Origin: Lachnospiraceae bacterium | GTDB lineage: Bacteria; Bacillota; Clostridia; Lachnospirales; Lachnospiraceae | Direction: 5' to 3' | DNA: 64,000 bases | NCBI GenBank assembly: GCA_017517305.1 | Contig: JAFWZV010000007.1 | Coordinates: 1 to 64,000, forward strand | In this document: in pieces, positions 1-9,725 of the stretch | Layout of the letters: every line of letters begins with the position of its first letter | How positions within the stretch are numbered: the first letter of the stretch is position 1 | Position numbers and translations under genes: made by a program | The notes under the pieces: model-generated | What the model saw: the letters and a program-made list of their open reading frames with translations, nothing else | What the model was told of the DNA's origin: nothing | The model's database searches: none

Positions 1-1
1 G

Positions 2-1888
2 GCAGGAACCAGTGGAGAATCTAAGAGACTTGAGTCAATTCAGATATACCTTACAGGAGAGATGGCCAAGCATTATGACATATACTACAGAGTTCATGCA
101 GAAAGCTTTGGCTGGCTTGGCTGGGTAAAGAACGGCGAACCAGCAGGAACTGCAGGCTATAGTAAGCGACTGGAAGCCATACAGATAATATTGGCAGAGA
201 AGAATGCTGGGGCACCCGGTAATGTAGCAGGAATATCATCTGTGACAGCCACAGGCTTTCAATACAAAAATCAGTCACAGATACCGGATAACCCATATGT
301 AGAACCAAAGGAAGAAACTAATACTAATCAAAATCAGTCAACTCAAGAGGAAGTACCTAACCCTGATAACAACACTAATGAAAGCGTAGGTACTAACACA
401 GAAAGCAATACTGTAAGTGATGCTGAAAAATATGCTGATATGATTCCGGAAGAGTACAAGGTATCAAATTATACATATAAGATAACCCCTCTGGTACCAC
501 CATTTAATGAATTCTACTTCGTGGAAACAGATCATCCAAATCCTAATGCATTCAGATTTGTGGATTCAGATTGTGAGTATTTTGCAGTTGAGGATGCTGA
601 GTGTTGGATATTGCATCAAACTTACGTGCGATATGTGGATGTTGAATATACCGATTACGAAACAGGAAGAATTCACAATGGATATATATTCAGCAAGCAA
701 TACGACTCAGAAACTGATGGCGGAACTCTTATGGTTCAGCAGGGAGTTAATAACTATGGAGACCATTTCTTCTTCATCGATTCTGAGGTGACTGTTGAAT
801 GTGAGCCTGTAAAATCAAAGGTAGGTTATCTAATCGATAATTGTACTAATGAGAATATGACTTACTTCGAAAAATTAGATGCAGCACAGGCAGAAATAAA
901 TAAATATTCCGTATATCCTGAAAGTATTAATGATACTAGTGATGTCAATGAAAATTTCCCATATCCCCATTATATATCTGGACTTCACGAGGACCAGTGC
1001 GTCATGGAACAGTATGATGTGATGTTTGGAGATGGGGAAGACTACATTAACAGATTACTGGTGCAGGAAGCTCATCCTTTTAGCTTGGATTCCCTAGGTG
1101 TACCATCCTTAATGGGTAAGGTTGCAAGAACATTAGAGCCAGATTGTACTATCAAGTCCACGGGAAGTCATTACAGCTACGCTATAACCTATGATGGGGA
1201 GACTCACTATTATGGTGGTTCTGGATCTGGTAGCGGTAACGGAATATTTACGGATGTAGTGGAAAAATTGTACTACTTTGACAACTCAGATAAGGACTTT
1301 GCAGCTAACCCTTCTCTGGCAAGTATGTCAGACAAGATATTGGAATACGGAAAGCTTTCAGATGAAAAACTGGCTGGATATGAAGAAATGCTAACAGGTG
1401 AGGCTGTTAAGAATGCAATCTTCCCAGGGAATTGGGTGAAGATAAGGGAAGACTATACCGGCTACGAGGTATATGCATATGCAGGTATGTTTTCTGTAGA
1501 TACAAGCTATTCATTTTTGTCTGATACCTGGGTTGATGGAAGGTACATCGACAGCTACGAAATATATGAACCTGGTGCAAAATTTGAAGATCATCCCAAT
1601 GCTGACATTGTAATAAGAAATATGACCTATAGGGATGTATCAGGAACTACAGTTACAAGAGATGTGCAGTTCATATATTATTCAAATAGAGATGAATGGT
1701 TAGCGCCGTATTCATATCTAAGAAGAAATTACTATTACTCTGACACATTGGATACTTTGCCGGATTACATGGTTTTAACACGAGAAGAAGTGGAGGCCAT
1801 GGACCTTGATTATAATACGGACAAGCTTCCAGAATCCGGTGTAAGCTGTGATGGTACGGTGGTACCAGGAACACCATTTTACAATTAA
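2..1888 (+). CDS. Cell-surface protein with ChW repeats, 5' truncated
   Basis: The reading frame is open to the left edge, so the gene starts outside the window; the ATG at 62 is internal. The first visible residues carry at least one complete ChW repeat (a Clostridial hydrophobic repeat with conserved W), with the motif GWLGWVKNGEPAGTAG followed by SKRLEAIQI. The end of a previous copy (AGTSGESKRLESIQI) precedes it. A low-complexity Asn/Thr/Glu linker and about 480 residues of Tyr/Asp-rich sequence that I do not recognise follow. ChW repeats are known from extracellular Clostridia proteins, so secretion or surface attachment is likely, but the signal peptide is out of view. A hairpin terminator follows the stop. 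There is no evident link to the CRISPR genes downstream. Confidence 0.8.
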   Translation, partial: AGTSGESKRLESIQIYLTGEMAKHYDIYYRVHAESFGWLGWVKNGEPAGTAGYSKRLEAIQIILAEKNAGAPGNVAGISSVTATGFQYKNQSQIPDNPYVEPKEETNTNQNQSTQEEVPNPDNNTNESVGTNTESNTVSDAEKYADMIPEEYKVSNYTYKITPLVPPFNEFYFVETDHPNPNAFRFVDSDCEYFAVEDAECWILHQTYVRYVDVEYTDYETGRIHNGYIFSKQYDSETDGGTLMVQQGVNNYGDHFFFIDSEVTVECEPVKSKVGYLIDNCTNENMTYFEKLDAAQAEINKYSVYPESINDTSDVNENFPYPHYISGLHEDQCVMEQYDVMFGDGEDYINRLLVQEAHPFSLDSLGVPSLMGKVARTLEPDCTIKSTGSHYSYAITYDGETHYYGGSGSGSGNGIFTDVVEKLYYFDNSDKDFAANPSLASMSDKILEYGKLSDEKLAGYEEMLTGEAVKNAIFPGNWVKIREDYTGYEVYAYAGMFSVDTSYSFLSDTWVDGRYIDSYEIYEPGAKFEDHPNADIVIRNMTYRDVSGTTVTRDVQFIYYSNRDEWLAPYSYLRRNYYYSDTLDTLPDYMVLTREEVEAMDLDYNTDKLPESGVSCDGTVVPGTPFYN

Positions 1889-1909
1889 ATATAAAGCTTT
1901 GTTATATAA

Positions 1910-1952
1910 CAACCTATGAGCCAAGGGTTCATAGGTTGAGGCTTTGTTTTTT
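1910..1952 (+). terminator. Rho-independent terminator of the ChW protein gene
   Basis: A 10-bp stem (CAACCTATGA paired with TCATAGGTTG) is followed by GAGGCTTTG and a run of six T. It separates the surface protein from the III-D operon promoter. Confidence 0.8.
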
Positions 1953-1972
1953 ATAGTTTTTTGCTGTACAAA

Positions 1973-2001
1973 TTGACTATATTCTGTCTGAGAATTATAA
2001 T
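1973..2001 (+). promoter_or_regulatory. Sigma-A-type promoter of CRISPR operon A
   Basis: TTGACT at 1973-1978 and TATAAT at 1996-2001 are separated by exactly 17 bp. The expected transcription start is near 2008, leaving a leader of about 90 nt before cas10. The spacer's last five bases (AGAAT) and the ACTAT after the -35 start recur in the promoter at 17435. Confidence 0.75.
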
Positions 2002-2015
2002 AGAAACAGTGGAAT

Positions 2016-2059
2016 TTTAGGATGAAATGAACAATATCATAGACATTTAGGATAAAGTG
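2016..2059 (+). repeat. Two 14-bp direct repeats in the operon A leader
   Basis: TTTAGGATGAAATG (2016-2029) and TTTAGGATAAAGTG (2046-2059) match at 12 of 14 positions with a start-to-start distance of 30 bp. A weaker third match (TATAGGATATT) begins near 2062. They lie downstream of the predicted transcription start, where a repressor site or RNA element could act. Confidence 0.5.
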
Positions 2060-2097
2060 TTTATAGGATATTAATCAATTAAAGGGAGGAAGGTAGA

Positions 2098-3717
2098 ATG
2101 AATAATACAAAATACGTATTGGCTATGTATGATATACGTGGTAAGCAAAACTACATTTATACTAGCAATCATATTAAGGAGATAATTGGAGGCTCAAGGG
2201 TTATCGCTGATTGCTATGAGGATTATTTGTTTCCTGCTGCTATAGCATACAGGGATGGGATAAGCTTTGAAGAAGCCAGGAAATGTGATAAGCAGGCTAT
2301 ATATACATATAAAATGGGCGATAAAATCATAGAAGGTCGGGATTTCTCTAGTGGGGCGTTTGAGAAGAGAATGAGTGAGGAAGAATTCCTTGGTGAAGTG
2401 GTGTATGATGGCGGTGGAAACTTTTTTGTACTTTATAAGGACAAGAAAACCTGTGTAGAGATTAACAAAATTTTTACAAAGGCTGTTTTGCAGTACACCT
2501 ATTCATTAAGAGTATTGTGTACACATATTGAGATAGATAATTTTGATGATTATTTAGAAGATCGCAGAAAACTATATGAGAAGCATGCAATGTGCGAGTC
2601 AAAGGAGGCAGCTACTATACCAACGCAGGTATTGCCCTTTACCCAGGTTGATTATCGTACCTCTATGCCATTGTATAAGAAGATAGCTATAGCTAAAGAG
2701 CCAATTATAGAGAAAAAGGTTTGTAAGGAAAGCTATTGCAAGTATCAGAAATATTGGGAGTTAGAAAAGAAGAATAGGGATACCTTTGGAGAAAAGATAT
2801 TAGATAATCTTGTTACAGAAAAGGGAGTAGATAGCCATCTGGCTGTTATATATATAGATGGTAATAATATGGGTGCTAAGGTACAGAATTGTCTGAAGAG
2901 AAGTGATGGAACTGATTATACTTCATATGATGATTGTGTAGCTCGTCTTAGACAGTTTTCTATTAATATCCAAAAGAATTACATAGATGACAGAATGAAG
3001 GATATAGATAATGCCTTTGCAAAAAAATATTCAAAGAATGAGAAGTTGAAGAAACGTAGATTCGTTATATATGCCGGTGATGAGATTAACTTTATCTGTA
3101 ATGCCAAGGATGCATTAATGATAGCAGAAACCTACTTAAATAATTTAGATAAAGTGGATGATGGTGATGGAGTAAAGCACAGTGCCTGCGCAGGAATAGC
3201 AATATTCCATAGCCACACTCCATATTCTGAGGCCTACAGAATTGCTGAGGAATGCTGTGAATCGGGAAAGGATAGGATGAAGCAAAAGAAAGCAGGAGAT
3301 GCTTCAATGGTAGATGTACATTATTGCCAGGGGGCTATAGGTATAAATCTTGAGAAAATTCGCGAGAAAGAGGTTGGGGAATTAATAAGTAAGCCTTGGT
3401 TTGTCACAGGATATCCTGAGGGGGACAAGACTGAGGTATCACTTAATATGGTTAAGACTATGGTTGAGCAGTTAAATCAGTTATCTAGAAGTAACGTAAA
3501 GGGCTTGGCAGAGGTGGCAAAGCATAGTCAAACTCGTCTGAATATGGAGTTGTCAAGAATTTTGGCACATAACAAGGATGTGAAGGAATTATTTGGTCAC
3601 ATTGAGGATAAAGAATTGATGCGAAAGATGCTTTATGATGTGGTAATACTATATGATTTGTGGTTTGCTAAGGAGAAGGAGGATAACAAGAATGAGCAGA
3701 AAAAGAGCCATACTTAG
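2098..3717 (+). CDS. cas10: HD-less Cas10 of a type III-D2-like CRISPR effector
   Basis: Large-subunit Cas10/Cmr2-type protein of 539 aa, short for the family because the N-terminal HD nuclease domain is missing. The first palm domain starts at residue 5 (YVLAMYDIRGKQNYIY, then KEIIGGSRVI) and includes DGGGNFFVLY near residues 104-113. The second palm has the metal-ligand Asp254 in YIDGNNMG and the cyclase hairpin Y325-A-G-D-E329. The usual GGDD is therefore AGDE, which keeps both acidic positions and resembles GGDEF cyclases, so cyclic oligonucleotide synthesis is possible but unproven. GGAGGAAGGTAG supplies the ribosome site before ATG 2098. It is first in a six-gene operon; the next gene starts inside its 3' end. 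The neighbours (fused Cas7-5-11, double Cas7, Csx19-like) support the III-D2 assignment. Confidence 0.85.
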   Translation: MNNTKYVLAMYDIRGKQNYIYTSNHIKEIIGGSRVIADCYEDYLFPAAIAYRDGISFEEARKCDKQAIYTYKMGDKIIEGRDFSSGAFEKRMSEEEFLGEVVYDGGGNFFVLYKDKKTCVEINKIFTKAVLQYTYSLRVLCTHIEIDNFDDYLEDRRKLYEKHAMCESKEAATIPTQVLPFTQVDYRTSMPLYKKIAIAKEPIIEKKVCKESYCKYQKYWELEKKNRDTFGEKILDNLVTEKGVDSHLAVIYIDGNNMGAKVQNCLKRSDGTDYTSYDDCVARLRQFSINIQKNYIDDRMKDIDNAFAKKYSKNEKLKKRRFVIYAGDEINFICNAKDALMIAETYLNNLDKVDDGDGVKHSACAGIAIFHSHTPYSEAYRIAEECCESGKDRMKQKKAGDASMVDVHYCQGAIGINLEKIREKEVGELISKPWFVTGYPEGDKTEVSLNMVKTMVEQLNQLSRSNVKGLAEVAKHSQTRLNMELSRILAHNKDVKELFGHIEDKELMRKMLYDVVILYDLWFAKEKEDNKNEQKKSHT

Positions 3718-5938
3718 AATAACCTTAAAATCTGACCTATGTGTTGGGTCAGGATATTCCTATGCAGGGATAATAGATTCAGATGTTTGTTATACTCAAA
3801 ATGGTTTTCCTTACATATTAGGTAGACGTATTAAGGGTTGCCTTAGAGATGCAGCAGAGTTAATAAATGTGAAGGATATAGATAGTATTTTCGGTATAGG
3901 TGGTAATAATGTGTCAGGTAGCTTGATGCTGGGTAATGCTTATCTTGCAGATATAGAGCCTATAGACCAGGAGCTTTCAGCTATAAAGAAAAGTAAGAGT
4001 GAATATTCCAAGTTCGCAACACAGCAAAATATTTTGGGCTTATTCACTTCTGTTAAGGCACAGACAAGTATTGATAAGGAAACTGGTGTTGCTGATGATA
4101 CAACACTTAGATATACTCGAGTGATTAATCATTATTCACCCCTTGATGGCAAGGAAATGCAGTTCCTTGCTGAGGTGGAATTTGATTGCCAGGTTGAAAC
4201 TATGTCTAATATAGTTAAAGCACTTCGCCATATGGGTATGGATCGTAATCGTGGATTGGGTAATGTAAGCTGCTCCTTAGAGAAGGTTCAGGATATAATC
4301 AGGGGAGTCTTGCCTAAGGTAAGTGAAAACCAGGGGAAGGTAACATTTACATATTTGATGAAAAATCTTCAGCCGTTGGTTATGAGTGGAAGAAGTGATG
4401 TGGAAAGTGATAGCTTTATAAGAGGACAAAGTGTTCTGGGTATGTTGGCTCATGAGTATTTGGGATATGAGGGTGCACAATCAACTGATAAGGCCTTTCA
4501 GGATATATTTGTGAATGGTAAAGCAATATTTTCAGATTTGAATATAAGTAGATATGATGGAGATAACATCCATATTTTCGCACCATCTCCTATGTATATT
4601 AGTAAGCTAAAGATTACTAAGAAGCTTATTAATACTGCAAGGGAGGAGTTTGTTGATAAGGATAGTCTTGAAGAAGCTTACAAGGCTTCTGCAGAGAACA
4701 GACCTAAGAAGATAAAGAATCAGTTTATATGCTGTGATGATAATGGTGATGTTTACTTTATGGAGCCAGAGAAGGATATCGTATTCCATCATAGCACTAG
4801 AAATCCTTATGACAAGGGAAAGCTTCAAGAAAAGCCTGATGGAAAAGAGGGTATATTATATTCCATGGAGGTGCTTTGTGAGGGACAGTATTTTGCTGGT
4901 AATATTACAGTTGAAGCATGTTATGCAGATATAATTAGATGCTTACTAAAGAATGCCTCACCACGCTTTGGAAAGTCTAAGAGTGCTCAGTATGGAGCCT
5001 GTGAATTGGTAAAGGTATGTGAAAATACCTCTAGCCCTAAGACAGAATTCAAGAAGGGTGATAAGCTTCTGGTTACCTTTGAAAGTGATGCTATATTTAT
5101 GAACCACAGTGGCTACACAACCAAGCGAGAGGATGTTATTAAGCAACTTGTAAACGATTTGGGCATATCAGTAGTGGATAATGAGCAGGGAAAGCTTTAT
5201 TTAGAAACTGATGTAGTATATGGATATAATACTACTTGGAATCTAAAGAAGCCATCAATTCCTGTAATTAAGGCTGGTAGTGCAATAGAACTTTGTCTTG
5301 CAGAGGATGTAGCTTTAGGTAAGACAAATATTGGAGAGCGTTGTCATGAGGGCTTCGGCAGGGTTTCAATACAGAATTTTGATACAATGCCATATATTGT
5401 TAAGAATGCTACCGATAATAATCAGGCAGAAGCTACTCAAGAAGCGTGTAAGCCACTTCTGAAGAAGATTATGGTGGCAGAGATAGCAAATATATTAAAG
5501 GGCAATGCTTATACCGAGACTCGTATTCAGTTGAATGCGTCTACATTGGGAAGAGTTACATTGATGCTAAAGGAAAGCTTAGCTCAAAGAAAGCTATCAT
5601 CCATAGAACAATTGGAGAACTTTGTTGATAGGGTAAGCTCAATAAAGAGAGATGAGGAACGAGGTAGAATCCAACGCTTTATCAAACAATTTATATTCGA
5701 TAATAGTAAGTGTAAGTTGGATAGCAAGGATAAAACAGAGGTTGAAAAATATTTTGCTGGAATAAAATATTTAGATATGAGTAATAAAGAACTGTCTTTT
5801 GCTTTAAAGTGCCTTAAAAATGCTTTGGAACCACATGAAATACAGGCACACACCTATGAAGAAATTCTTTTGGCTATGTGGGGAGAATATTTGATGCACA
5901 TACTAGTTTACCAGAAGTATCTAGGAAAACTACAATAA
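3692..5938 (+). CDS. Cas7-Cas5-Cas11-like fusion (Csx10-related) of III-D2 effector
   Basis: A 748-aa backbone subunit. ATG 3692, after AAGGAGGATAACAAG, is preferred over upstream starts; it overlaps cas10 by 26 bp. Residues 1-205 form a Cas7-type RAMP domain, with GIIDSDVCY (Asp29 aligns with the Csm3 cleavage Asp), GRRIKGCLRDAAE and the glycine loop MGMDRNRGLG. Residues about 220-570 resemble Csx10/Cas5, with PRFGKSKSAQYGAC and GERCHEGFGRV. The last ~160 residues are charged and helix-rich (KKIMVAEIANILKG onward) and fit a fused Cas11 small subunit, which is otherwise missing from the operon. This Cas7-Cas5-Cas11 order is the known hallmark of III-D2 (III-Dv) complexes. The Cas11 assignment is inference from position and composition. 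Confidence 0.8.
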   Translation: MSRKRAILRITLKSDLCVGSGYSYAGIIDSDVCYTQNGFPYILGRRIKGCLRDAAELINVKDIDSIFGIGGNNVSGSLMLGNAYLADIEPIDQELSAIKKSKSEYSKFATQQNILGLFTSVKAQTSIDKETGVADDTTLRYTRVINHYSPLDGKEMQFLAEVEFDCQVETMSNIVKALRHMGMDRNRGLGNVSCSLEKVQDIIRGVLPKVSENQGKVTFTYLMKNLQPLVMSGRSDVESDSFIRGQSVLGMLAHEYLGYEGAQSTDKAFQDIFVNGKAIFSDLNISRYDGDNIHIFAPSPMYISKLKITKKLINTAREEFVDKDSLEEAYKASAENRPKKIKNQFICCDDNGDVYFMEPEKDIVFHHSTRNPYDKGKLQEKPDGKEGILYSMEVLCEGQYFAGNITVEACYADIIRCLLKNASPRFGKSKSAQYGACELVKVCENTSSPKTEFKKGDKLLVTFESDAIFMNHSGYTTKREDVIKQLVNDLGISVVDNEQGKLYLETDVVYGYNTTWNLKKPSIPVIKAGSAIELCLAEDVALGKTNIGERCHEGFGRVSIQNFDTMPYIVKNATDNNQAEATQEACKPLLKKIMVAEIANILKGNAYTETRIQLNASTLGRVTLMLKESLAQRKLSSIEQLENFVDRVSSIKRDEERGRIQRFIKQFIFDNSKCKLDSKDKTEVEKYFAGIKYLDMSNKELSFALKCLKNALEPHEIQAHTYEEILLAMWGEYLMHILVYQKYLGKLQ

Positions 5939-5949
5939 GGGGGTGCAGT

Positions 5950-7260
5950 ATGGATAAGAAAATCACAAAAAAACGATATTACAGAATAAGCTTCGCTTTG
6001 GCATCACCATTAGCTATAGGAAGCGGTGAGAATACATTTTCAGATAAGGATATAGTAAGAGATGGCAATGGTAGCCCTTATGTACCAGGAAGCTCTCTAG
6101 CTGGTGTATATAGAGCCTTGTTTGATCAAGCTGTGGCTGACAAATATTTTGGATATATACAGATGGGAAATGGTGCAACCAATCAAAGCAGTAAAATTAT
6201 TACTTATGATGCAGTTATGTGTGATAAAGAATATTATGTGGCAAATAGGGATTGTGTTAAGCTGGATGAGTGGAAGGTAGCAATGAAGGGTAGCAAGTTT
6301 GATTTTGAGGTATTGGAGCCAGGCGTTAAATTTGTTACATATATAGAGCAAAATCTTTGTGATGGAGATGAATTAGTATCTGATGTTATTGCTAAGGCAT
6401 GGAGAGATGAAGAGATTTGCTTAGGAGCAAAGACTATGCGAGGACTGGGAAGCATTAATAAGGTTTCTATAAATAGCATGGATTTTGATTTTGAGAATCC
6501 GGCATCTTTACAGGCTTGGCTAGATTTTGACATGTATGATGCAGCTAGCTGGGATAAGAGTGAAAAGTGGCAAGAGGATGCAAGTATTATAGAAAAATAT
6601 GCAGACAATAATCAATCTCTTGACATAGTTCTTGATTTGGTTCAGGAGGGACCACTTGTTATTCGCGTTTATACAACAGAGATATCTAATAGTAAAGATG
6701 AATCCCTTCCAGATTACAAACAAATCTGTTATATGGCGAGAGAAAATGGTAAGGAGATTCCTTTTATCCCAGGAACATCATGGGCGGGAGTATTTCGCCA
6801 TAGAATTAGTGAGTCAGATAAGGTGCAGGTTGGAGCATATTTTGGAGAGCATGGAGATAACAAAACAAAATCCAGAATATCTTTTAGTGAAAGTGTGATT
6901 CGAGGTTCAAAGGCTAAGGATATTTCTAGAAATGCCATTGATCGTTTTACTGGAGGAACAGTTGATACTGCATTATTCAAAGAAAAGGTAGTGTATGGTG
7001 GAGAAACAAAGCTTAATATTACAGTTAAAGGTAGTTGCGACGAGGAGTTTAAAAAGAGTCTAGCCAGCGCAATAGTTGATTTGCATATGGGCTTTATGAC
7101 TGTGGGAGGAGAAACAGCAGTTGGTTATGGTTTGTTCTCTATCAAGAAGGCTGTATGTAACGAAAAGGATATTAAGATTTGGGCTAAGGATGAAATATAT
7201 AGTAATCCAACACAGGCTACAACTATGTATAACAACATTTTAGAGGCATTGAATAGCTAA
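5950..7260 (+). CDS. Double Cas7 (Cas7-2x) RAMP protein of III-D2 effector
   Basis: A 436-aa protein with two Csm3-like Cas7 domains in one chain. ATG 5950 follows AAGGGGGTGCAGT; longer in-frame starts would run back into the previous gene. Domain 1 has PLAIGSGE, FSDKDIVRD (Asp32 aligns with the Csm3 cleavage Asp) and PYVPGSSLAGVYRALF, with a glycine loop TMRGLGSI. Domain 2 begins near residue 215, with LPDYKQICYM (Asp255 in the matching place), PFIPGTSWAGVFRHRI and GGETAVGYGLFSI. Both domains therefore look able to cut target RNA. A two-Cas7 fusion following the Cas7-5-11 gene is the established III-D2 layout. Confidence 0.83.
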   Translation: MDKKITKKRYYRISFALASPLAIGSGENTFSDKDIVRDGNGSPYVPGSSLAGVYRALFDQAVADKYFGYIQMGNGATNQSSKIITYDAVMCDKEYYVANRDCVKLDEWKVAMKGSKFDFEVLEPGVKFVTYIEQNLCDGDELVSDVIAKAWRDEEICLGAKTMRGLGSINKVSINSMDFDFENPASLQAWLDFDMYDAASWDKSEKWQEDASIIEKYADNNQSLDIVLDLVQEGPLVIRVYTTEISNSKDESLPDYKQICYMARENGKEIPFIPGTSWAGVFRHRISESDKVQVGAYFGEHGDNKTKSRISFSESVIRGSKAKDISRNAIDRFTGGTVDTALFKEKVVYGGETKLNITVKGSCDEEFKKSLASAIVDLHMGFMTVGGETAVGYGLFSIKKAVCNEKDIKIWAKDEIYSNPTQATTMYNNILEALNS

Positions 7261-7279
7261 TGAAGGAGGGAATTAAAAG

Positions 7280-7774
7280 ATGGATGCTAAGAATAATATA
7301 ATAACTATCACTGATGATGGTTACCTATGTATCAAGGACGAAAAAATACATATGCATTCAGGCAATGCAATTATTATGCTTACAGATCGTTTTTTAGTTA
7401 CTTCCTATCCTTTTGGAAGTGAAATTTCCGAGGAGTATCTTCAGGAAAAATTGCTGGAATTACGATTGTTTGATTTGGAGAAGGAATACAAGCTATTTAG
7501 AGGTAGTGTAAATAAGGATATAAGTTGGCGACTGTTACGTGATGAGAAGGATGTAGATTTCTATGATGATGAGCAGTATTTAGATGTGGATGAAAAACGT
7601 ACTAAGGACTGTAATAGAGTATGTGCCACAGGTGGTGGTTATTATTCCTTACCATTATCTGATTATTCCAATGCCAAGCTTAGACTTAGAAATTATGTAA
7701 GGTATGATGAGAGTACAGGTCAAGGATATATATCGGATTGGAGAATACTTGAGTTTGTAAACGAGGAGGTGTAG
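7280..7774 (+). CDS. csx19: Csx19-like (TIGR03984-type) type III-D protein
   Basis: A 164-aa protein starting at ATG 7280, 9 nt after AAGGAGGG. The C-terminal half has the pattern I associate with Csx19/TIGR03984: ATGGGYYSLPL, then LRLRNYVRYDESTGQGYI and a final DWRILEF. Csx19 is a structural subunit near the Cas10 end of III-D2 complexes and has no known catalytic site. Its position between the double Cas7 and the TIGR03986-type Cas7 matches III-D2 order. The family call rests on remembered motif patterns plus context; a profile search would settle it. Confidence 0.7.
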   Translation: MDAKNNIITITDDGYLCIKDEKIHMHSGNAIIMLTDRFLVTSYPFGSEISEEYLQEKLLELRLFDLEKEYKLFRGSVNKDISWRLLRDEKDVDFYDDEQYLDVDEKRTKDCNRVCATGGGYYSLPLSDYSNAKLRLRNYVRYDESTGQGYISDWRILEFVNEEV

Positions 7775-7777
7775 TAG

Positions 7778-9691
7778 GTGGCTTATAGAAAACGTGATGA
7801 TAAAAAGTTTATTAATCCATATAATTTTGTTCAGGTAGATTTGAATAAGGACAACACTAGTGATGGTACTATTATGGAGGAACAACTATATTCTGGTGTA
7901 TTAAATTGCAAATTAATAACTAAGACACCTATTGCTGTTCCATACTATGACCACGAGGATAAGGAAATAGACAAACATAAGCACTACAGTTTTTTCTCTT
8001 ATGATGGTAGATTGGCAATTCCAGGAAGTACCTTAAGAGGCTGTATCCGTAATATGTACGAGGCTCTTACTGATTCCTGCTTTGTGACAAGTAAGGATGA
8101 GATAATTACTACTAGAACAAAGGATGCATTTAAGCCAGGTGTTTTAATAAGAGAAGAGGGTACTGATAACTGGGTACTGTACAAGGCACAGAGATATATA
8201 TTTACTGTCAAAGGTAGGGATTATGTAGAGTTTACTAGTGCTCCGGTTTTAAGTGTAAAGCAAGAAGAGTTAAATAAAGGTCAATTCAAGTTTGGGAATA
8301 AGGTGACATTTTTGCCTATAACAAAAGGTGATCCAGAATATGTGAAAAAGAACTTCAACAGAAGAACAAATAGGGAAATTCGTATTCCGGTAGGTAAATA
8401 TGTTAGTAGAATCATTGAAGCTACGAATGTGTCTAATCCGGATGTTAAAACTGGATATGTGTATATTGGAGAGAAGTTTCCTGTACAGAGGGGAAGAAAT
8501 GGGAAACCAGATAAGGGGAAACATTTCGAAAGCATTTTTTGGATAGGAGATACAGATGAAGCTATCAACAGGAATAAGGTGTGTGAATTCAAAGAGGATA
8601 CTTCTGAATTCAAGGGTCTTCTTGAAAGCTACAAGATATATAATGATGAAAAGGTTAATAATAAAGCAGCCAATAATAGTTACTACGTAGGCTTTGAGGA
8701 TGCAAAACGCAGTGGAGTGATACCACTTTGGTTTAATGAAAAGCAGGATGGTAGTATATATCTTTCTCTGGCAAGTATAGGACGTTACTCTTACAAGAAT
8801 AATATGGCAGCTATGTTGAGGAGCAAGAAGGCCTGTGATTCTAGACATAAGGTCTGCCCTGCCTGTGCATTATTTGGTATGGCAAGTAATAATCAAGGAT
8901 TAGGTAGCCATATTAGAGTTACTGAGGCCAAATTAGACAGCGCTATTGATTCGAAAGATGCATTGGAGAAGAGTATTACATTAAGAGAGCTGGCATCGCC
9001 TAAAACATCTTATGTTCCATTTTATATAAAGCAGAATTCTCGCAATCAAGAGATATTAAACTATGATAGCGCTGGAGCAAGTATAAATGGAAGAAAGATG
9101 TACTGGCACAGCAAAGCTAAGGATTATAGTGTTAGAGAGAAAACCAAACGTAATGCAACTATGGATCTGGTGAAGCCATATAATACATTTAACTTTCAGG
9201 TATATTTTGATAAGGTTACCCAAACTCAGCTGGAGACATTGTTATGGATATTGACCTTAGGAGAGAATAAGGAAGATAGTACTTTGTGCTATAAGATAGG
9301 TCATGGTAAGCCAATAGGATTGGGTAGTTCAAAGCTTGTGGTTGAAAGTATGATAAAGCGCTCACTAGAGGATGGCTATGGATTAGAAGCTACTACAGAA
9401 ATAGCTACAGATAAGGAACACATACCTACTCTTATCAATGAAGCAAGGGCTAAAGAGGTGCTTGCTATAGTTGATATGAAGTCAACAGAGAATAGAGTAG
9501 TAAGATATCCATATATAGAGAATACTAATCCTGCCAATAATGGAAAGAATTCAGTTGCTGCCCATAAGTGGTTTAATGAAAATTATAGCTTAGGCAAAAC
9601 AATAATTGATCAAAAATGGTTAACTATAAAGGAAATTATTGAGGGAAAAAGCTATTGCGCATATGAGCTTTGTGATGAGAAGAGAAAATAA
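7778..9691 (+). CDS. TIGR03986-type RAMP protein (Cas7 with insertion)
   Basis: A 637-aa RAMP protein starting at GTG 7778; ACGAGGAGGT overlaps the csx19 end, and no in-frame ATG lies nearby. It opens with FINPYNFVQVDL and has LAIPGSTLRGCIRNMYEAL near residues 75-95, both typical of TIGR03986. A long insert separates this from a cysteine cluster (CDSRHKVCPACALFG), a likely zinc site, and a C-terminal glycine loop (GHGKPIGLGSSKL). In III-D2 complexes this is the Cas7-insertion subunit at the crRNA backbone end. The position of the Csm3 cleavage Asp is ambiguous (KEIDKHKHYSF), so cleavage activity cannot be predicted. Confidence 0.82.
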   Translation: MAYRKRDDKKFINPYNFVQVDLNKDNTSDGTIMEEQLYSGVLNCKLITKTPIAVPYYDHEDKEIDKHKHYSFFSYDGRLAIPGSTLRGCIRNMYEALTDSCFVTSKDEIITTRTKDAFKPGVLIREEGTDNWVLYKAQRYIFTVKGRDYVEFTSAPVLSVKQEELNKGQFKFGNKVTFLPITKGDPEYVKKNFNRRTNREIRIPVGKYVSRIIEATNVSNPDVKTGYVYIGEKFPVQRGRNGKPDKGKHFESIFWIGDTDEAINRNKVCEFKEDTSEFKGLLESYKIYNDEKVNNKAANNSYYVGFEDAKRSGVIPLWFNEKQDGSIYLSLASIGRYSYKNNMAAMLRSKKACDSRHKVCPACALFGMASNNQGLGSHIRVTEAKLDSAIDSKDALEKSITLRELASPKTSYVPFYIKQNSRNQEILNYDSAGASINGRKMYWHSKAKDYSVREKTKRNATMDLVKPYNTFNFQVYFDKVTQTQLETLLWILTLGENKEDSTLCYKIGHGKPIGLGSSKLVVESMIKRSLEDGYGLEATTEIATDKEHIPTLINEARAKEVLAIVDMKSTENRVVRYPYIENTNPANNGKNSVAAHKWFNENYSLGKTIIDQKWLTIKEIIEGKSYCAYELCDEKRK

Positions 9692-9725
9692 CAGGATATT
9701 ATCATAACTATAAAGGGGTTTTTGT

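Noticed and set aside
2016-2059. The leader repeats as a mini CRISPR array
   Set aside because: Only two imperfect 14-bp units with a 16-bp gap; CRISPR repeats are longer and nearly identical.
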